A stretch of 64,000 nucleotides of DNA from an uncultured Desulfovibrio sp. (GCF_944324935.1 NZ_CALUYG010000001.1:1-64000); one strand, 5' to 3'; counted from the stretch's first letter, positions 35,316-44,842 are shown. Notes: a model not told the origin generated them from the letters alone. Numbers and translations are program-made.

Positions 35316-36713
35316 TCACTGCCCTTGCGTCAAGTAGTATACGCGCGGAATCATATACATGAGACTGGCTATCTTTTTTTCCGGCATGTACTGCACCGCC
35401 ACGAGCACCTTGCCGAGATTCCAGAGGCAGGACATCTCTCCTTCCACGGCATCGGGCTTGCCGAAGCGCTGCTCCGCCATTTCCCGGACGCGCTTGCCGA
35501 AACTGGCGTCGCGGGCGGGATAGTCGATGGAGACGAAGGCCAGCGGCTGGCGGTCGCCCGGGCCGTAGCACATGGCCATCTGATCGGCGCCGGGGATGAG
35601 CTTGCCGCCCTTGTAGACGTCGCAGATGTAGCCGTCCTTTTCCCGTTCGGGCACGGCGCCGGCCTGCTTGAGCGCGGTCCGCATGGCGGCGCGGTCGACC
35701 CCGTCCAGGCGCAGGCCGAAAAGGACGGCATTCTGCGTGCGACCGGCGCTGGCGTCGGCCATTTCTTCCAGTTCCTTCATGGCGGCGGCATTGCCCTGCA
35801 TGGCCGCCCCGTAAAGGAGGAGGGTGGCGCTTTCACGATTTTTTTTCACCACGCGCCCTTCGCGGTAGAAGTGGCCGAGCCGGGCAAGGGCATTGGGCTG
35901 ATTGGCGGCGGCGGCCCGGCTGTACCAGGCGGCGGCTGCGGCGTCGTCCTTGCCGACGCCGTGGCCCTGTTCATAGAGCATGCCCAGATTGTACTGGGCT
36001 TCCGGCTGCCCCTTGCGGGCGGCGAGGTCGAACCAGCGGGCGGCCTCTTCGACGTCCTGGGGGATGCCGCGGCCCTGCTCGAGCATGCGGCCGAAATTGC
36101 ACATGCCCGAAGGATGTCCGGCCTCGGCGGACTTGGCGTACCAGTGCAGCGCGCGGCCCACGTCCGGCTCCACGCCGAGCCCCTTGTCATAGAGGACGCC
36201 CAGATTGTTCATGGCCTGCGCGTCGCCGGCCTCGGCGGCGGGCTGCCAGAGTTGCAGGGCCAGATGGTATTCGCCGCGGCCATAGGCCGCCAGCGCCTTA
36301 CGGTTGCGCTCCTCGGCGCTTTCCGTCGGCAGGGGACCCGGTGTGGCCGCGGCCGGCGTGCTGCCGGGCACGGGATTTGCCGGGGCGGCGTCGGGAGCGG
36401 CCGCCGCCGGGGCGCTGCTCCCGCCCAGCGCCGGCATGGGCTGGGCCGGGGCCGGGACGGAGTAGTCCGGCGGCTGGGGGGCGCGCGTCTGCCCGCCGAC
36501 CGGCTGTGGCGGGACGGGGGCAAGGGGCGTCTGCACCTGCGGCGTCTGTACCTGCGGGCGGGCGATCTGCTGCACGGCGGCCGAAGCGCCGCCGGCGCAG
36601 GCAAGGCCGAAGCCCACCATGAGCAGCAGGCATACGCCGCCTGTGCCACGCCCCGTCTTACCATAAATGATGATGCGCGCCTTGCGGCGCGCATACCTCA
36701 AAAAACCCGTCAT
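35316..36713 (-). CDS. Exported Sel1-repeat protein
   Basis: A 465-residue protein with a basic N-terminus and hydrophobic signal or anchor segment (about residues 25-45, ending ASAAVQQ), a 95-residue Pro/Ala/Gln-rich linker, and four to five Sel1 repeats (about 140-300; e.g. AMNNLGVLYDKGLGVEPD, AQYNLGMLYEQGHGVGKDD). A C-terminal domain of about 140 residues (QNAVLFGLRLDGVDRAAM...CYGPGDRQPLAFVS) is not recognised. Start at 36713 follows AGGGAA and sits 17 bases past the IHF-like stop codon; the longer ORF would overlap that gene. Confidence 0.82.
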   Translation of the reverse strand: MTGFLRYARRKARIIIYGKTGRGTGGVCLLLMVGFGLACAGGASAAVQQIARPQVQTPQVQTPLAPVPPQPVGGQTRAPQPPDYSVPAPAQPMPALGGSSAPAAAAPDAAPANPVPGSTPAAATPGPLPTESAEERNRKALAAYGRGEYHLALQLWQPAAEAGDAQAMNNLGVLYDKGLGVEPDVGRALHWYAKSAEAGHPSGMCNFGRMLEQGRGIPQDVEEAARWFDLAARKGQPEAQYNLGMLYEQGHGVGKDDAAAAAWYSRAAAANQPNALARLGHFYREGRVVKKNRESATLLLYGAAMQGNAAAMKELEEMADASAGRTQNAVLFGLRLDGVDRAAMRTALKQAGAVPEREKDGYICDVYKGGKLIPGADQMAMCYGPGDRQPLAFVSIDYPARDASFGKRVREMAEQRFGKPDAVEGEMSCLWNLGKVLVAVQYMPEKKIASLMYMIPRVYYLTQGQ

Positions 36714-36729
36714 GGGGATTCCCTGCCTG

Positions 36730-37014
36730 TCAGGAGTTGATCTCGGCCCGGAATTTCCGGGAAAGCCGAAAAACCACCACGCGCCGGGGCGGCAGGGTGA
36801 TGGCTTCATCCGTCTGCGGGTTGCGTCCCCGCCGGGAAGCCTTGTCATAGGATTCGAACTTGCCGAAACCGCTGATGAGCAGGGCCCTGTCCTTCTTGAT
36901 GGCGTCTTTCATAATGTGCAGCAGTTTTTCCACCACATTTTTCACATCGACGCGATTTTTGTCCGTACCTTCGTAGATCCGCTCTATAATATCCGCTTTG
37001 GTCAGTGTCTTCAT
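36730..37014 (-). CDS. Integration host factor / HU family DNA-binding protein
   Basis: A 94-residue DNA-bending protein. The N-terminal helices (LTKADIIERIYEGTDKNRVDVKNVVEKLL) and the core GFGKFESYDKASRRGRNPQTDE place it in the family; the beta-arm GRNPQTDEAITLPPRRVVVFRLSRKFR resembles the IHF alpha subtype. Whether it acts as IHF alpha or an HU homodimer cannot be decided here. Confidence 0.9.
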   Translation of the reverse strand: MKTLTKADIIERIYEGTDKNRVDVKNVVEKLLHIMKDAIKKDRALLISGFGKFESYDKASRRGRNPQTDEAITLPPRRVVVFRLSRKFRAEINS

Positions 37015-37162
37015 GGGAGAACCTCGAGAATTGGCAACTTCACAAGGGAAATCTTTTTCGATAAATTATGGCAAAAAGGCGCGTGTGGCAAGGGTTTTCT
37101 CGCTTTCCGGGCGTCTGAAGACCCTGTTCGACGTCCTCGCGTTTTCGTTTTCCCTTGTTGCC

Positions 37163-38266
37163 ATGAGCTCATCCCGCATCGTCACCCTGTCCTGGCCGGA
37201 GGCCGCCGCGCATCCGCCCGTTTTCCCCGTGTTCCTGCCGTTTTCCGGCTGTCCCGTGCGCTGCGTCTTCTGTGCTCAGGACAGGCAGACCGGCTGCGCG
37301 CCCCGACAGGCGGCGGACGCTCTTGCCGTGGCCGGCCGCCAGTTGCGCGAACGGGCCGGGCGCGCGCATCCCGCCCCGGAGCTGGCCTTTTACGGCGGGA
37401 CCTTCACGGCGCTGCCCCCGGAGGACTTTGCCGCCTGCCTGACCTTTGCGCGCATGGCCCGGCATGAGGGGCTCATCTGCGGCCTGCGCTGTTCCACCCG
37501 TCCCGACCGGCTGGCCACGGACAGGCTGGCGGCCCTGCGGGAGGCGGGCTGCGCCTGCGTGGAGCTGGGCGTGCAGAGTTTTGCCGATGACGCCCTGCAC
37601 CAGAGCCGCCGCGGCTATGACGGCGAGACGGCTCGCGCGGCCTGCGCGGCGGTGCGGGCCGCGGGCATGCGGGTGGGGGTGCAGCTCATGCCCGGCATGC
37701 CCGGCTCGCGGCCGGCGCGCTTTCTGGAGGATGTGCGTCTGGCGCTGGAGCTGGGGGCGGCCTGCCTGCGTTTCTACCCCTGTCTGGTGCTGGAGGGGAC
37801 GGAGCTGGCGGCACGCTGGCGGGCCGGAGGCTTTCGGCCGTGGCCGCTGTCCATGACCCTTGACGTGCTGGCCGAGGCGCTCGCGCTGGCGCAGCGGGCG
37901 GGCGTGCCCGTCATCCGCATGGGGCTTGCCCCGGAAGCGGGATTGACGGCGGCCGTGCTGGCCGGGCCGCGGCATCCGGCGCTGGGGGCCCGGGTGCAGG
38001 CGCGCTGTCTGTGGCGTCAGGTGGCGCGCTTGCTTGCGCGGGCGCGCGCCGAAGGACGGTTGGGCGGGGATGCGCCGGTGAGGCTGGTGCTGCCGCGCCG
38101 CCTGCAGGGCATGTACCGGGGGCATGCGGGCGAGCTGGCCCCGCTCTGGGCCCGGCTGGGCGTGACGCCCGCGCGTGTCCGCTTCCACGAGGGGCGGCGG
38201 GAGGTCTTTGTCGAGCGCCCGGATGTCTCGGATGACGATGCTGCAATACCGCATGAGGGATTTTGA
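37163..38266 (+). CDS. Radical SAM protein, Elp3-like
   Basis: A 367-residue radical SAM enzyme. The cluster motif CPVRCVFC lies near residue 30 after FPVFLPFSGC, followed by AFYGGTFTALP, RCSTRPDRLATDRLAALREAGCACVELGVQSF and LMPGMPGS, as in the Elp3/YhcC type. It lacks an acetyltransferase domain, so it is not a full Elp3. Substrate unknown. The gene is divergent from the IHF-like gene. ATG 37163 has no clear ribosome binding site, so the start is approximate. Confidence 0.82.
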   Translation: MSSSRIVTLSWPEAAAHPPVFPVFLPFSGCPVRCVFCAQDRQTGCAPRQAADALAVAGRQLRERAGRAHPAPELAFYGGTFTALPPEDFAACLTFARMARHEGLICGLRCSTRPDRLATDRLAALREAGCACVELGVQSFADDALHQSRRGYDGETARAACAAVRAAGMRVGVQLMPGMPGSRPARFLEDVRLALELGAACLRFYPCLVLEGTELAARWRAGGFRPWPLSMTLDVLAEALALAQRAGVPVIRMGLAPEAGLTAAVLAGPRHPALGARVQARCLWRQVARLLARARAEGRLGGDAPVRLVLPRRLQGMYRGHAGELAPLWARLGVTPARVRFHEGRREVFVERPDVSDDDAAIPHEGF

Positions 38267-38349
38267 TTTGACGCGGCGGCTTTCCCGCGGCTGGCGTGGA
38301 AAGACGTGAAAATCCATACCGCCGCCGACCCCGCGTCAGAGAGGTTCCC

Positions 38350-38526
38350 ATGCCGCAGCCCCATCCTGTCGAACCGCTTGTCCCGCGTCGTCCCCCCATC
38401 GACACGACCCTCTTCGATTTCTTCAAGATCGGCCCCGGACCGTCGAGCTCCCACACCATCGGGCCCATGAAGGCCGGCAGCGACTTCGTGGAGCGCTGCG
38501 CCGCGCTGCCGGCCGCCGCGCTGTTT
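38350..38526 (+). pseudogene. 5' fragment of an L-serine dehydratase gene (sdaA-like)
   Basis: AGAGAGGTTCCC precedes an ATG and an intact reading frame whose first 55-60 residues match the N-terminus of single-chain Fe-S serine dehydratases: LFDFFKIGPGPSSSHTIGPM, then KAGSDFVERCAALPAA. Homology stops near 38526; the frame continues to 38694 with unrelated sequence that is antisense to the glycosyltransferase. The catalytic and cluster domains (about 400 residues) are missing. It is a 3' truncation at the junction with a minus-strand glycosyltransferase cluster. Confidence 0.78.
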
Positions 38527-38555
38527 TTTGCGGAAACGGCCTGCGGGAGGCCGCC

Positions 38556-39383
38556 TCAGGCCGTTTCGAGGCCGGCCAGCTCCTCGGGGCTCAGCCATGC
38601 CATCCATTGCCGGCTCATCCGTGCAAAGTCGTTGATGGCCAGCTCCCGCGCCCATTTCTGGGGGCTGTTGCCCTCCCAGGGCTTGGGGCCGTGAAAGTGG
38701 ACGATATGGGCCGTGGCATGGCAGTCGGCATGGTAGGGCGGGCGATTCCAGCGGTCATCGAGGCGGGTGATGCGCTTGCCGAAATAGTAGTTGAGCAGCG
38801 ACTGGTCGAGATTGCCGATGCGGTCGAGATTCTGCTGGCTGAAGGCCAGGAAGTGGTCAATGAGGCGCAGACGCCGCAGGCGGGCAAGATGGAAGAGCGT
38901 GACCCCGCTGGAGAACGTCCAGATGGGGAAGGGCATGGGCACGGTATAGGTGCGGCCGTCCAGGTCATAGGTCAGCTTGCTGTGCTCGTGATAAAAGGGC
39001 GTGGTGTATTCCCGGGCCATGCCCATGTAGGGCGGGCGCAGGGCAAAAAGCTCGTCCAGCGGCCGCAGGAACATGACGTCCGTGTCGCAATAGAGCACAT
39101 GCTCGTCATCGGCCAGCTCGGGCAGCAGCGCCAGTTCCAGCTTGAGGAAGCAGCCCCGCGAGGCGCGGACATGCTCTCCCGCGCTTTCAAAGGAAAGACG
39201 CGGCGTGTGGCGGGCGACGGGGATGCCTTCCCGGGCCAGCAGTTCCAGCGTCGCGCGATTGTCGCCGGCATAGACGCAGAGGCAGGGGGCATCCCGCCCC
39301 ATGACATGCCGCAGCGAGCGTACGGCGACCTTGAGCAGGGTCAGATAACGCGGTTTGTCATCGGTGCAGAAAACGACTTTCAT
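38556..39383 (-). CDS. Glycosyltransferase, family 8-like
   Basis: A 275-residue GT-A enzyme. MKVVFCTDDKPRY opens the nucleotide-sugar fold, VLYCDTDVMFLRPLD gives the DxD metal site (CDTD), and HFHGPKPWEG matches the HxxGxxKPW element of family 8. The start at 39383 overlaps the stop of the upstream glycosyltransferase by four bases. It is the last gene of the run and abuts the sdaA fragment. Donor and acceptor unknown. Confidence 0.85.
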   Translation of the reverse strand: MKVVFCTDDKPRYLTLLKVAVRSLRHVMGRDAPCLCVYAGDNRATLELLAREGIPVARHTPRLSFESAGEHVRASRGCFLKLELALLPELADDEHVLYCDTDVMFLRPLDELFALRPPYMGMAREYTTPFYHEHSKLTYDLDGRTYTVPMPFPIWTFSSGVTLFHLARLRRLRLIDHFLAFSQQNLDRIGNLDQSLLNYYFGKRITRLDDRWNRPPYHADCHATAHIVHFHGPKPWEGNSPQKWARELAINDFARMSRQWMAWLSPEELAGLETA

Positions 39384-40699
39384 CCGGCGTGTCCTGTGGA
39401 CGGCAGCGGCATGCCGTCGGTTTGCAGAGCCTGGGCCAGCCGCATATGGGGCCCGGCAAAAAAAGCGGCGGCATCCTGGCGGAGGGCTTCCGTCCGTGCG
39501 GCGAGCGCCGGTTCTCCGGCGTCCAGCCATTCCGCCTGGAGGGCCCGGAGGCGTGCTTCGCGCGCTTCGGGCGTGATCAGATAGCCCGCCAGCTCTTCCC
39601 GCAGCAGGGCGATGGTCCGGGCATCTTCCGGGGCCATGCGGAGGACGAAGGCCAGCAGGGGCAGCAGGGTTTCAGGCGAACTGTGCAGGCGTGCGGCCAG
39701 CGTCAGGGTCTCCAGCGCGTCGCCGGGCCTGCCCTGCGCCTCCTGCTGCCGGGCCAGCAGCAACAGGCCTTCCTGCCAGAGGGGTTCGCCCCGCACGGCC
39801 TCGGTCAGCGCGGCGAGGCCCTCTCTGGCCTGCCGCAGCAGACGGAGCCGGACCGTCGGGGGGAGGCCCGGCGCAAGGGTCAGCCAGGGCGAAAGTTCCG
39901 GCTGATAGCCGTCGTCCCGCCAGCGGGCCGGTTCGTCCATACGCAGCAGATGGCGGCACTGTCTGAAGCAGCGGGCGCTGTTGGCCGCCTCACTGTCCCG
40001 CCGGCCTTCGCTCCGGCCGGCCAGATGGATGATGCGCGCCTCGGGGATGACGCGCTGGTGCAGGTCTTCGCGGCAGAGACGCGCGCAGAACTCCACGTCC
40101 TCAAAGCCGTTGATGAAGCCCTCATCCAGTCCCCCCAGCGCCAGATAGCGCTGTCGGGGGATGAGCAGGGCGGCTCCGGTGATGATCTGCAGGCGGCGGG
40201 GCCGGCTGACGACGGGATGCCGTTCGGGCAGATATTCGTACAGATGGCTGACGCGGCTGCCCTGCGAGAGGACGACGCCGAGGTGCTGCACCCTGTGCAG
40301 GCCGTCCTTGTCCGGGGGATAGAGCAGCAGGGGGCCGGCCGCGCCGAGCCGCGGGTCCTCGTCAAAGGCGCGCAGCAGCGGGGCCGCCCAGCCCGGCTGG
40401 GGAAGGGTGTCGTTGTTGAGCAGCAGGAGCCAGTCGCCCCTGGCCTGCGCCGCGGCGATATTGTTGGCTCCGGCATAGTTGCGGTTGACCGGCTGCGGCA
40501 GATAGCGGAAGCGTTCGCCGAACAGACTGCGGCCCAGCGCCGGGCAGGCCTGGGGCGTCGCGTCCGTGGAGGCATTGTCCACCACGAGGACTTCCGTGTC
40601 GTCGCCGGGGTTGCTGGCCGCCAGGGCCTCCAGACAGGAGCGGGTCAGCTCCCAGTTGTTGTAGACGGGGATGAGGACGGAGATCACGGGGCAGCTCAC
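39380..40699 (-). CDS. Glycosyltransferase, family 2
   Basis: A 439-residue protein. Residues 1-260 are a GT2 catalytic domain (ISVLIPVYNNWELTRSCLEAL, VVDNASTDATP, LLLNNDTLPQPGW with the DxD-equivalent, GGLDEGFINGFEDVEFCARL). The C-terminal 170 residues are helical (LRLLRQAREGLAALTEAV, QGRPGDALETLTLAARLH), TPR-like. Probably adds a sugar to a surface glycan, in concert with the family 8 enzyme coupled downstream. Confidence 0.88.
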   Translation of the reverse strand: MSCPVISVLIPVYNNWELTRSCLEALAASNPGDDTEVLVVDNASTDATPQACPALGRSLFGERFRYLPQPVNRNYAGANNIAAAQARGDWLLLLNNDTLPQPGWAAPLLRAFDEDPRLGAAGPLLLYPPDKDGLHRVQHLGVVLSQGSRVSHLYEYLPERHPVVSRPRRLQIITGAALLIPRQRYLALGGLDEGFINGFEDVEFCARLCREDLHQRVIPEARIIHLAGRSEGRRDSEAANSARCFRQCRHLLRMDEPARWRDDGYQPELSPWLTLAPGLPPTVRLRLLRQAREGLAALTEAVRGEPLWQEGLLLLARQQEAQGRPGDALETLTLAARLHSSPETLLPLLAFVLRMAPEDARTIALLREELAGYLITPEAREARLRALQAEWLDAGEPALAARTEALRQDAAAFFAGPHMRLAQALQTDGMPLPSTGHAG

Positions 40700-40716
40700 A
40701 GCGGCACGGCCGATGG

Positions 40717-41529
40717 TCAGAAAGGCAGGAAACGGCGTTCCCCGCCCACCACGATGCCGCTTTCCCGGTAGCCGTAGCTGCGGGCATAGCGGGCCAGCTC
40801 GTCGAACTGTCCGGCCACGTCTTCCGGCCGGTGCGCGTCCGAGGCCAGCGAGATGCGGACATCCTCACGAGCGGCGATGTCCATGATCATGGGGCCGGGG
40901 TAGGGCTCGCAGAAAGGCTGCCGCAATCCGGCGGACGAGACCTCCAGCAGGACGTTGTTCTGCCGCAGGGCCTGCATGGCCTCGCCGATGACCAGACGGC
41001 TCAGCGGCTGGTACAGCCACTCCTGGAAGAGATCGAAGCAGTGCAGCTTGATGAAGTCGGGGTGGGAGGCGATGTGGATGAGGCCGCTGCGGGCCATGTC
41101 CGCCATCGCCTGGTAGTAGGCTTCGAAACGGCGGAAGGCTTCCTCCACGGGACAGTCCCAGTTGGCGTTGAAGCCGATGGACATCTCATCCAGGAAGTGG
41201 AGCGAGCCGATGACGTAATCAAAGGGTTTGCCGGCCAGCAGATCGCGCATGTACGGCATATTGGAGGGTATCCAGTCCAGCTCGATGCCCAGCAGCAGCC
41301 GCGGCGAGCCTTCCCGCCGGGCGAGGGCCAGCACCTCGTCGCAGAGGGCGGGGAAGTCCTCAGCGAAATGCTCCTGATAAAGCCGGCAGGAAAAGCCGGG
41401 CGGCAGCGGGCTGTGTTCGGAGATGCCCAGATATTCCAGGCCGGCCGCACGCGCGGCGGCGTACATCTCTTCCACGGTGGCCACGCCGTGGGAGACCTTG
41501 GTGTGCGTGTGCAGATCCGCAAGAATCAT
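40717..41529 (-). CDS. PHP-domain phosphatase (histidinol-phosphatase type)
   Basis: A 270-residue metal-dependent hydrolase. Metal ligands are visible in DLHTHTKVSHG (residues 5-15), GISEHSPL, GIELDWIP, IGSLHFLD, IASHPDFIKLH and SLASDAH. The pattern is that of the HisJ/HisK-type histidinol phosphatase family, though other phosphatase activities are possible and no his genes are near. The start overlaps the ribF stop by four bases. Confidence 0.82.
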   Translation of the reverse strand: MILADLHTHTKVSHGVATVEEMYAAARAAGLEYLGISEHSPLPPGFSCRLYQEHFAEDFPALCDEVLALARREGSPRLLLGIELDWIPSNMPYMRDLLAGKPFDYVIGSLHFLDEMSIGFNANWDCPVEEAFRRFEAYYQAMADMARSGLIHIASHPDFIKLHCFDLFQEWLYQPLSRLVIGEAMQALRQNNVLLEVSSAGLRQPFCEPYPGPMIMDIAAREDVRISLASDAHRPEDVAGQFDELARYARSYGYRESGIVVGGERRFLPF

Positions 41530-42539
41530 GCTTCCTCCGCAGGGGCGGCGCGGTCCGGCGCCGGGCAGGGGTGAGGGGAGAGGATGCCGGCCGGCCCGGA
41601 GGCGGCATCGGCGAGCAGGCGGCGCGCCTGCGCCACATCCTGGCCGATCTGCCGTATGAGGGCGTCCGGGCCGTCAAAACGACGCTCCTCGCGCAGGCGG
41701 GTCACGAATCCCAGCCGCAGCGTCCGGCCGTAAAGGTCGCCGTGCGCGTCCAGGAGAAAGCTCTCAATGCTGAGTTTCGCGCCGCCAAAGGTGGGATTGT
41801 GCCCGATATTGGTCACGGCCTGCCGCGTACCGGGCAGATCGTCCACTTGCGCCAGCGTGGCGTAGACGCCGGGCGGCGGCAGCAGGGTGTCCGGCAGGCC
41901 CATGTTGGCCGTGGGGAAGCCCAGCCCCGTGCCGCGTCCCATACCGTGCGTGATGGGGCCTTCGACGCTGTGCCAGGTCCCCAGCAGGGCCGCGGCCGTC
42001 TCCACGTCGCCTTCAGCCACGCAACGGCGGATGCGCGAGGAGCTGACGATGCCGCCCAGATGCCGCACGGGGGCCAGCTGCTCCACCTGGAAGCCGTATC
42101 GTGCGCCCAGGCCGCGCAGCACGTCGGGGCCGCCGCTGCGCCCTCTGCCCAGCGAAAAGTCATGGCCGATGAGCAGATGCCGCACATCGAGCGGCATGAG
42201 ATGCCGGCGGACGAATTCCTCGGGCGCGGTGATGGCCAGATCAGGGGTGAAGGGGAGTTCCAGCAGTTCGTCCACGTCCAGCGCCAGGATGCGGCGGCGG
42301 CGTTCCGCACGGCTGGTCAGGGGCGGCGGAGCCTGCCCGCCGCCGAGCACGGCGCGCGGATGCGGCCAGAAGGTCAGCACGAGGCAGCGTTGTCCGCTGG
42401 CGCGGGCCACGGCGCAGGTACGCCGGATCAGGGCCTGATGCCCCAGATGCACGCCGTCGAAATTGCCGATGGTCAGGGCGGCTGGCGGACGCCTTGCTGT
42501 CCGGGCAGTGGACGGGGACGGGAAATCTGTTGCGGACAT
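41526..42539 (-). CDS. ribF: Bifunctional riboflavin kinase / FAD synthetase
   Basis: Makes FMN and FAD from riboflavin. The 337-residue protein has the N-terminal adenylyltransferase module (TIGNFDGVHLGHQALI near residue 23, FWPHPRAVL, IGHDFSLGRGRSG, VSSSRIRRCVAEGD) and the C-terminal kinase module (GRGTGLGFPTANM, PPPGVYAT, NIGHNPTFGG, ESFLLDAHGDLYG). The ATG at 42539 is two bases after the stop of the upstream unknown gene. A Pro/Ala-rich tail extends past the kinase domain. Confidence 0.95.
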   Translation of the reverse strand: MSATDFPSPSTARTARRPPAALTIGNFDGVHLGHQALIRRTCAVARASGQRCLVLTFWPHPRAVLGGGQAPPPLTSRAERRRRILALDVDELLELPFTPDLAITAPEEFVRRHLMPLDVRHLLIGHDFSLGRGRSGGPDVLRGLGARYGFQVEQLAPVRHLGGIVSSSRIRRCVAEGDVETAAALLGTWHSVEGPITHGMGRGTGLGFPTANMGLPDTLLPPPGVYATLAQVDDLPGTRQAVTNIGHNPTFGGAKLSIESFLLDAHGDLYGRTLRLGFVTRLREERRFDGPDALIRQIGQDVAQARRLLADAASGPAGILSPHPCPAPDRAAPAEEA

Positions 42540-42541
42540 GG

Positions 42542-43015
42542 TCAGATGAGACGCCGGAAAATATCGGTGTAGGCCTTGCGGATGATCAGGGCGAGCTTGA
42601 GTTGCAGGGAGCGGGCATCCTTTTCGTTCAACTGGCAGAGGGAGCAGAAATGGCGGGCGACTTCCGTGAAGTCGCTTTCCCGGGTGACGCGCATCATATC
42701 CCAGTATTGCTCCGCCCGTTCCAGCATCTGCGGCGTCTGTTTGTCCCTGTGCCGTTCCCGGTAGGAACGGCGGAAGGCCTCCAGCATGGCGTCGGCATCC
42801 TGCGGGAAGGAGCGCCCCAGGGCCAGCCGCCAGAGCGCCACATAAAGGCCGCGCCACTCCTGCAAAAGCTGCTTGCGGCGGGTGAAATGCAGCCGTCCCA
42901 CGCCCATGAGGTGCAGATGGGCCGTGAAATCGGTATCATCCAGCAGAACGGCAAAGTTGTCCAGCGCCTCCTGCACGAAGTTCTGATGGGAGGTTACGTC
43001 AGCCGCTTGTGCCAT
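42542..43015 (-). CDS. Conserved protein of unknown function
   Basis: A 157-residue helical protein without signal peptide or membrane segment. It contains QEALDNFAVLLDDTDF, RRKQLLQEWRGLYVALWRLAL and a C-terminal CQLNEKDARSLQLKLALIIRKAY block. No family recognised. It sits between the helicase gene (12 bp) and ribF (2 bp), so it is very likely co-transcribed with them. Confidence 0.75.
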   Translation of the reverse strand: MAQAADVTSHQNFVQEALDNFAVLLDDTDFTAHLHLMGVGRLHFTRRKQLLQEWRGLYVALWRLALGRSFPQDADAMLEAFRRSYRERHRDKQTPQMLERAEQYWDMMRVTRESDFTEVARHFCSLCQLNEKDARSLQLKLALIIRKAYTDIFRRLI

Positions 43016-43027
43016 CGCCTGTCAGCC

Positions 43028-44731
43028 TCATTCTGTCTGCGCGGGGGGCGTCGGCTCCGTCGGGGCGGCCTCCGCCGGCGTCCTGCCGCCACGGCCGCGA
43101 CGACGGCGGCCGGAACGGCTGCGCGATGCGTGCGGCGTCCCGTCGGCGTCATTGGCGGGGGAGCCCTCTCCGGCATCCTGCCGGGCGGGGGCATCCTGCC
43201 GGGGGGCGGCCTCGCCGTCCCGATCCCGCCGGGAGGAGCGCTTGCGCCGCGAGCGGCCGGACCGGCCCTCCCCGTCGGTGCGCTGTTCCGGCAGGCCCTC
43301 GGGGAAACGGCTTTCCCGCAGGCTCTGCTGATGGCAGGCATCCAGCAGCATGGCCAGCATGAGCTCGCCGTCCCCGCCGTCGTCCTGGTCGGTCAGACTG
43401 CGTACCAGCGGCGCATAGCGGGCGACGCGCAGGCGTTCAAGCCCGTTGAGCTTGCGGAAGCGGGCTTCCAGCTCGGTCAGCAGGCGGGCCCCGGCCACGG
43501 CGGCCACATCGTCGTCCGTGGGGGCGGGCATCTCGGTGAGATTGATCTTGAAATGCCGGGCGATGCGTTCCAGCTCCATACGCTGCATGACGTCCACGAG
43601 CGAGATGACGGTCCCCGCCGCTCCGGCACGGCCCGTGCGCCCGGCGCGGTGGATATAGCTTTCGTGATCTTCCGGCGGTTCATAGAGGAAGACGTGGGAC
43701 AGCGCGGGGATGTCGATGCCGCGCGCCGCGACGTCCGTGGCCACGAGGTATTGCAGCGCGCCGCGGCGGATCTTGTCCAGCACGGCTTCGCGACGGCTCT
43801 GGGAAAGGTCGGCGGAGAGCTCGTCCGCGCAGTAGCCGAAGCCCTGCAGGACACTGGTCACATAATGGACGTTGGCCTTGGTATTGCAAAAAATGATGGC
43901 CGAAGCCGGATTTTCCGTCTCCAGCAGGCGTACGAGCAGCCTGTCCTTTTCCATGGGGCGGCAGGCGCAGAACAGATGCTGCACCTCGGCCACATGCACC
44001 TCCTTGCGGGACAGGGAGAGCATGGCCGGATACTGCATGAATTCACCGGCCAGCCGCAGCACATGCGGCGGATAGGTGGCCGAGAACATGCAGGTATGCA
44101 CGCGGCGGCGCGGCAGATGGCGCTGTACTTCCTTCATGTCGGGGTAAAAGCCGATGGAGAGCATCCTGTCCGCCTCGTCGAAGACCAGCAGGCGCAGATG
44201 TTCCAGCGAGAGCGTGCGCCGGAGCAGGTGGTCGAGCACGCGTCCGGGCGTGCCCACGATGAGCTGTGCGCCGTCGCGCAGGGCGTCCACCTGCTTCTTG
44301 TACCCAACGCCGCCGTACACGGCCGCCGGGCGGATCCCCGTGTCGGCAAAGAGGGTGCGGGCCTCGTGCTCCACCTGCACGGCCAGCTCGCGCGTGGGCA
44401 CGAGCACAAGGGCCTGTGCGTTCTGCTGCCGTGCGTCCAGGCGGGGCAGCAGGGGCAGCAGATACGCGCCCGTCTTGCCGCTGCCGGTGCGGGACTGCAC
44501 CATGATGTCCCGGCCGGCCATGAGATAGGGCAGGGCAAGGGACTGCACGGGCATGAGGCTCGTCCAGCCCGCCCGGCCGCAGGCGTCGCGCATGGCGTCG
44601 GGCAGATCTTCCAGGCTGACGCGGGGCAGGGCATCTTCCGGTTCGATGACGGAGATGTGTTCCTCGATCAGGGCGGCGGCATCGGCGGGCGCGGATGCCC
44701 CGGGGCCGGCTTCGTGTGACAGTTCGGACAT
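43028..44731 (-). CDS. DEAD-box ATP-dependent RNA helicase
   Basis: A 567-residue protein with all helicase motifs: Q-motif region MPVQSLALPYLMAGRD, SRTGSGKTG (motif I), PTRELAVQ (Ia), TPGRVLDHL (Ib), FDEADRM (II), FSATYP (III), VATDVAARGIDIP (V) and HRAGRTGRAG (VI). The last 100 residues are a basic, disordered Arg/Ser/Gly tail (SGRSRRKRSSRRDRDGE...) typical of RNA-binding extensions. Probable role in ribosome assembly or mRNA turnover. The start at 44731 is the ATG closest to the conserved domain; the ribosome binding site is weak. Confidence 0.93.
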   Translation of the reverse strand: MSELSHEAGPGASAPADAAALIEEHISVIEPEDALPRVSLEDLPDAMRDACGRAGWTSLMPVQSLALPYLMAGRDIMVQSRTGSGKTGAYLLPLLPRLDARQQNAQALVLVPTRELAVQVEHEARTLFADTGIRPAAVYGGVGYKKQVDALRDGAQLIVGTPGRVLDHLLRRTLSLEHLRLLVFDEADRMLSIGFYPDMKEVQRHLPRRRVHTCMFSATYPPHVLRLAGEFMQYPAMLSLSRKEVHVAEVQHLFCACRPMEKDRLLVRLLETENPASAIIFCNTKANVHYVTSVLQGFGYCADELSADLSQSRREAVLDKIRRGALQYLVATDVAARGIDIPALSHVFLYEPPEDHESYIHRAGRTGRAGAAGTVISLVDVMQRMELERIARHFKINLTEMPAPTDDDVAAVAGARLLTELEARFRKLNGLERLRVARYAPLVRSLTDQDDGGDGELMLAMLLDACHQQSLRESRFPEGLPEQRTDGEGRSGRSRRKRSSRRDRDGEAAPRQDAPARQDAGEGSPANDADGTPHASRSRSGRRRRGRGGRTPAEAAPTEPTPPAQTE

Positions 44732-44842
44732 GGATTTCTCGGCGCTGGGCGCGGTTATGGTAAGAAGTGCACCGCTCTGTATGGCACAGATATGCCGGCT
44801 TCGCAAGCTGTCGCGCGCTCGTTCCGGCCTGTGAAAAAAGAC

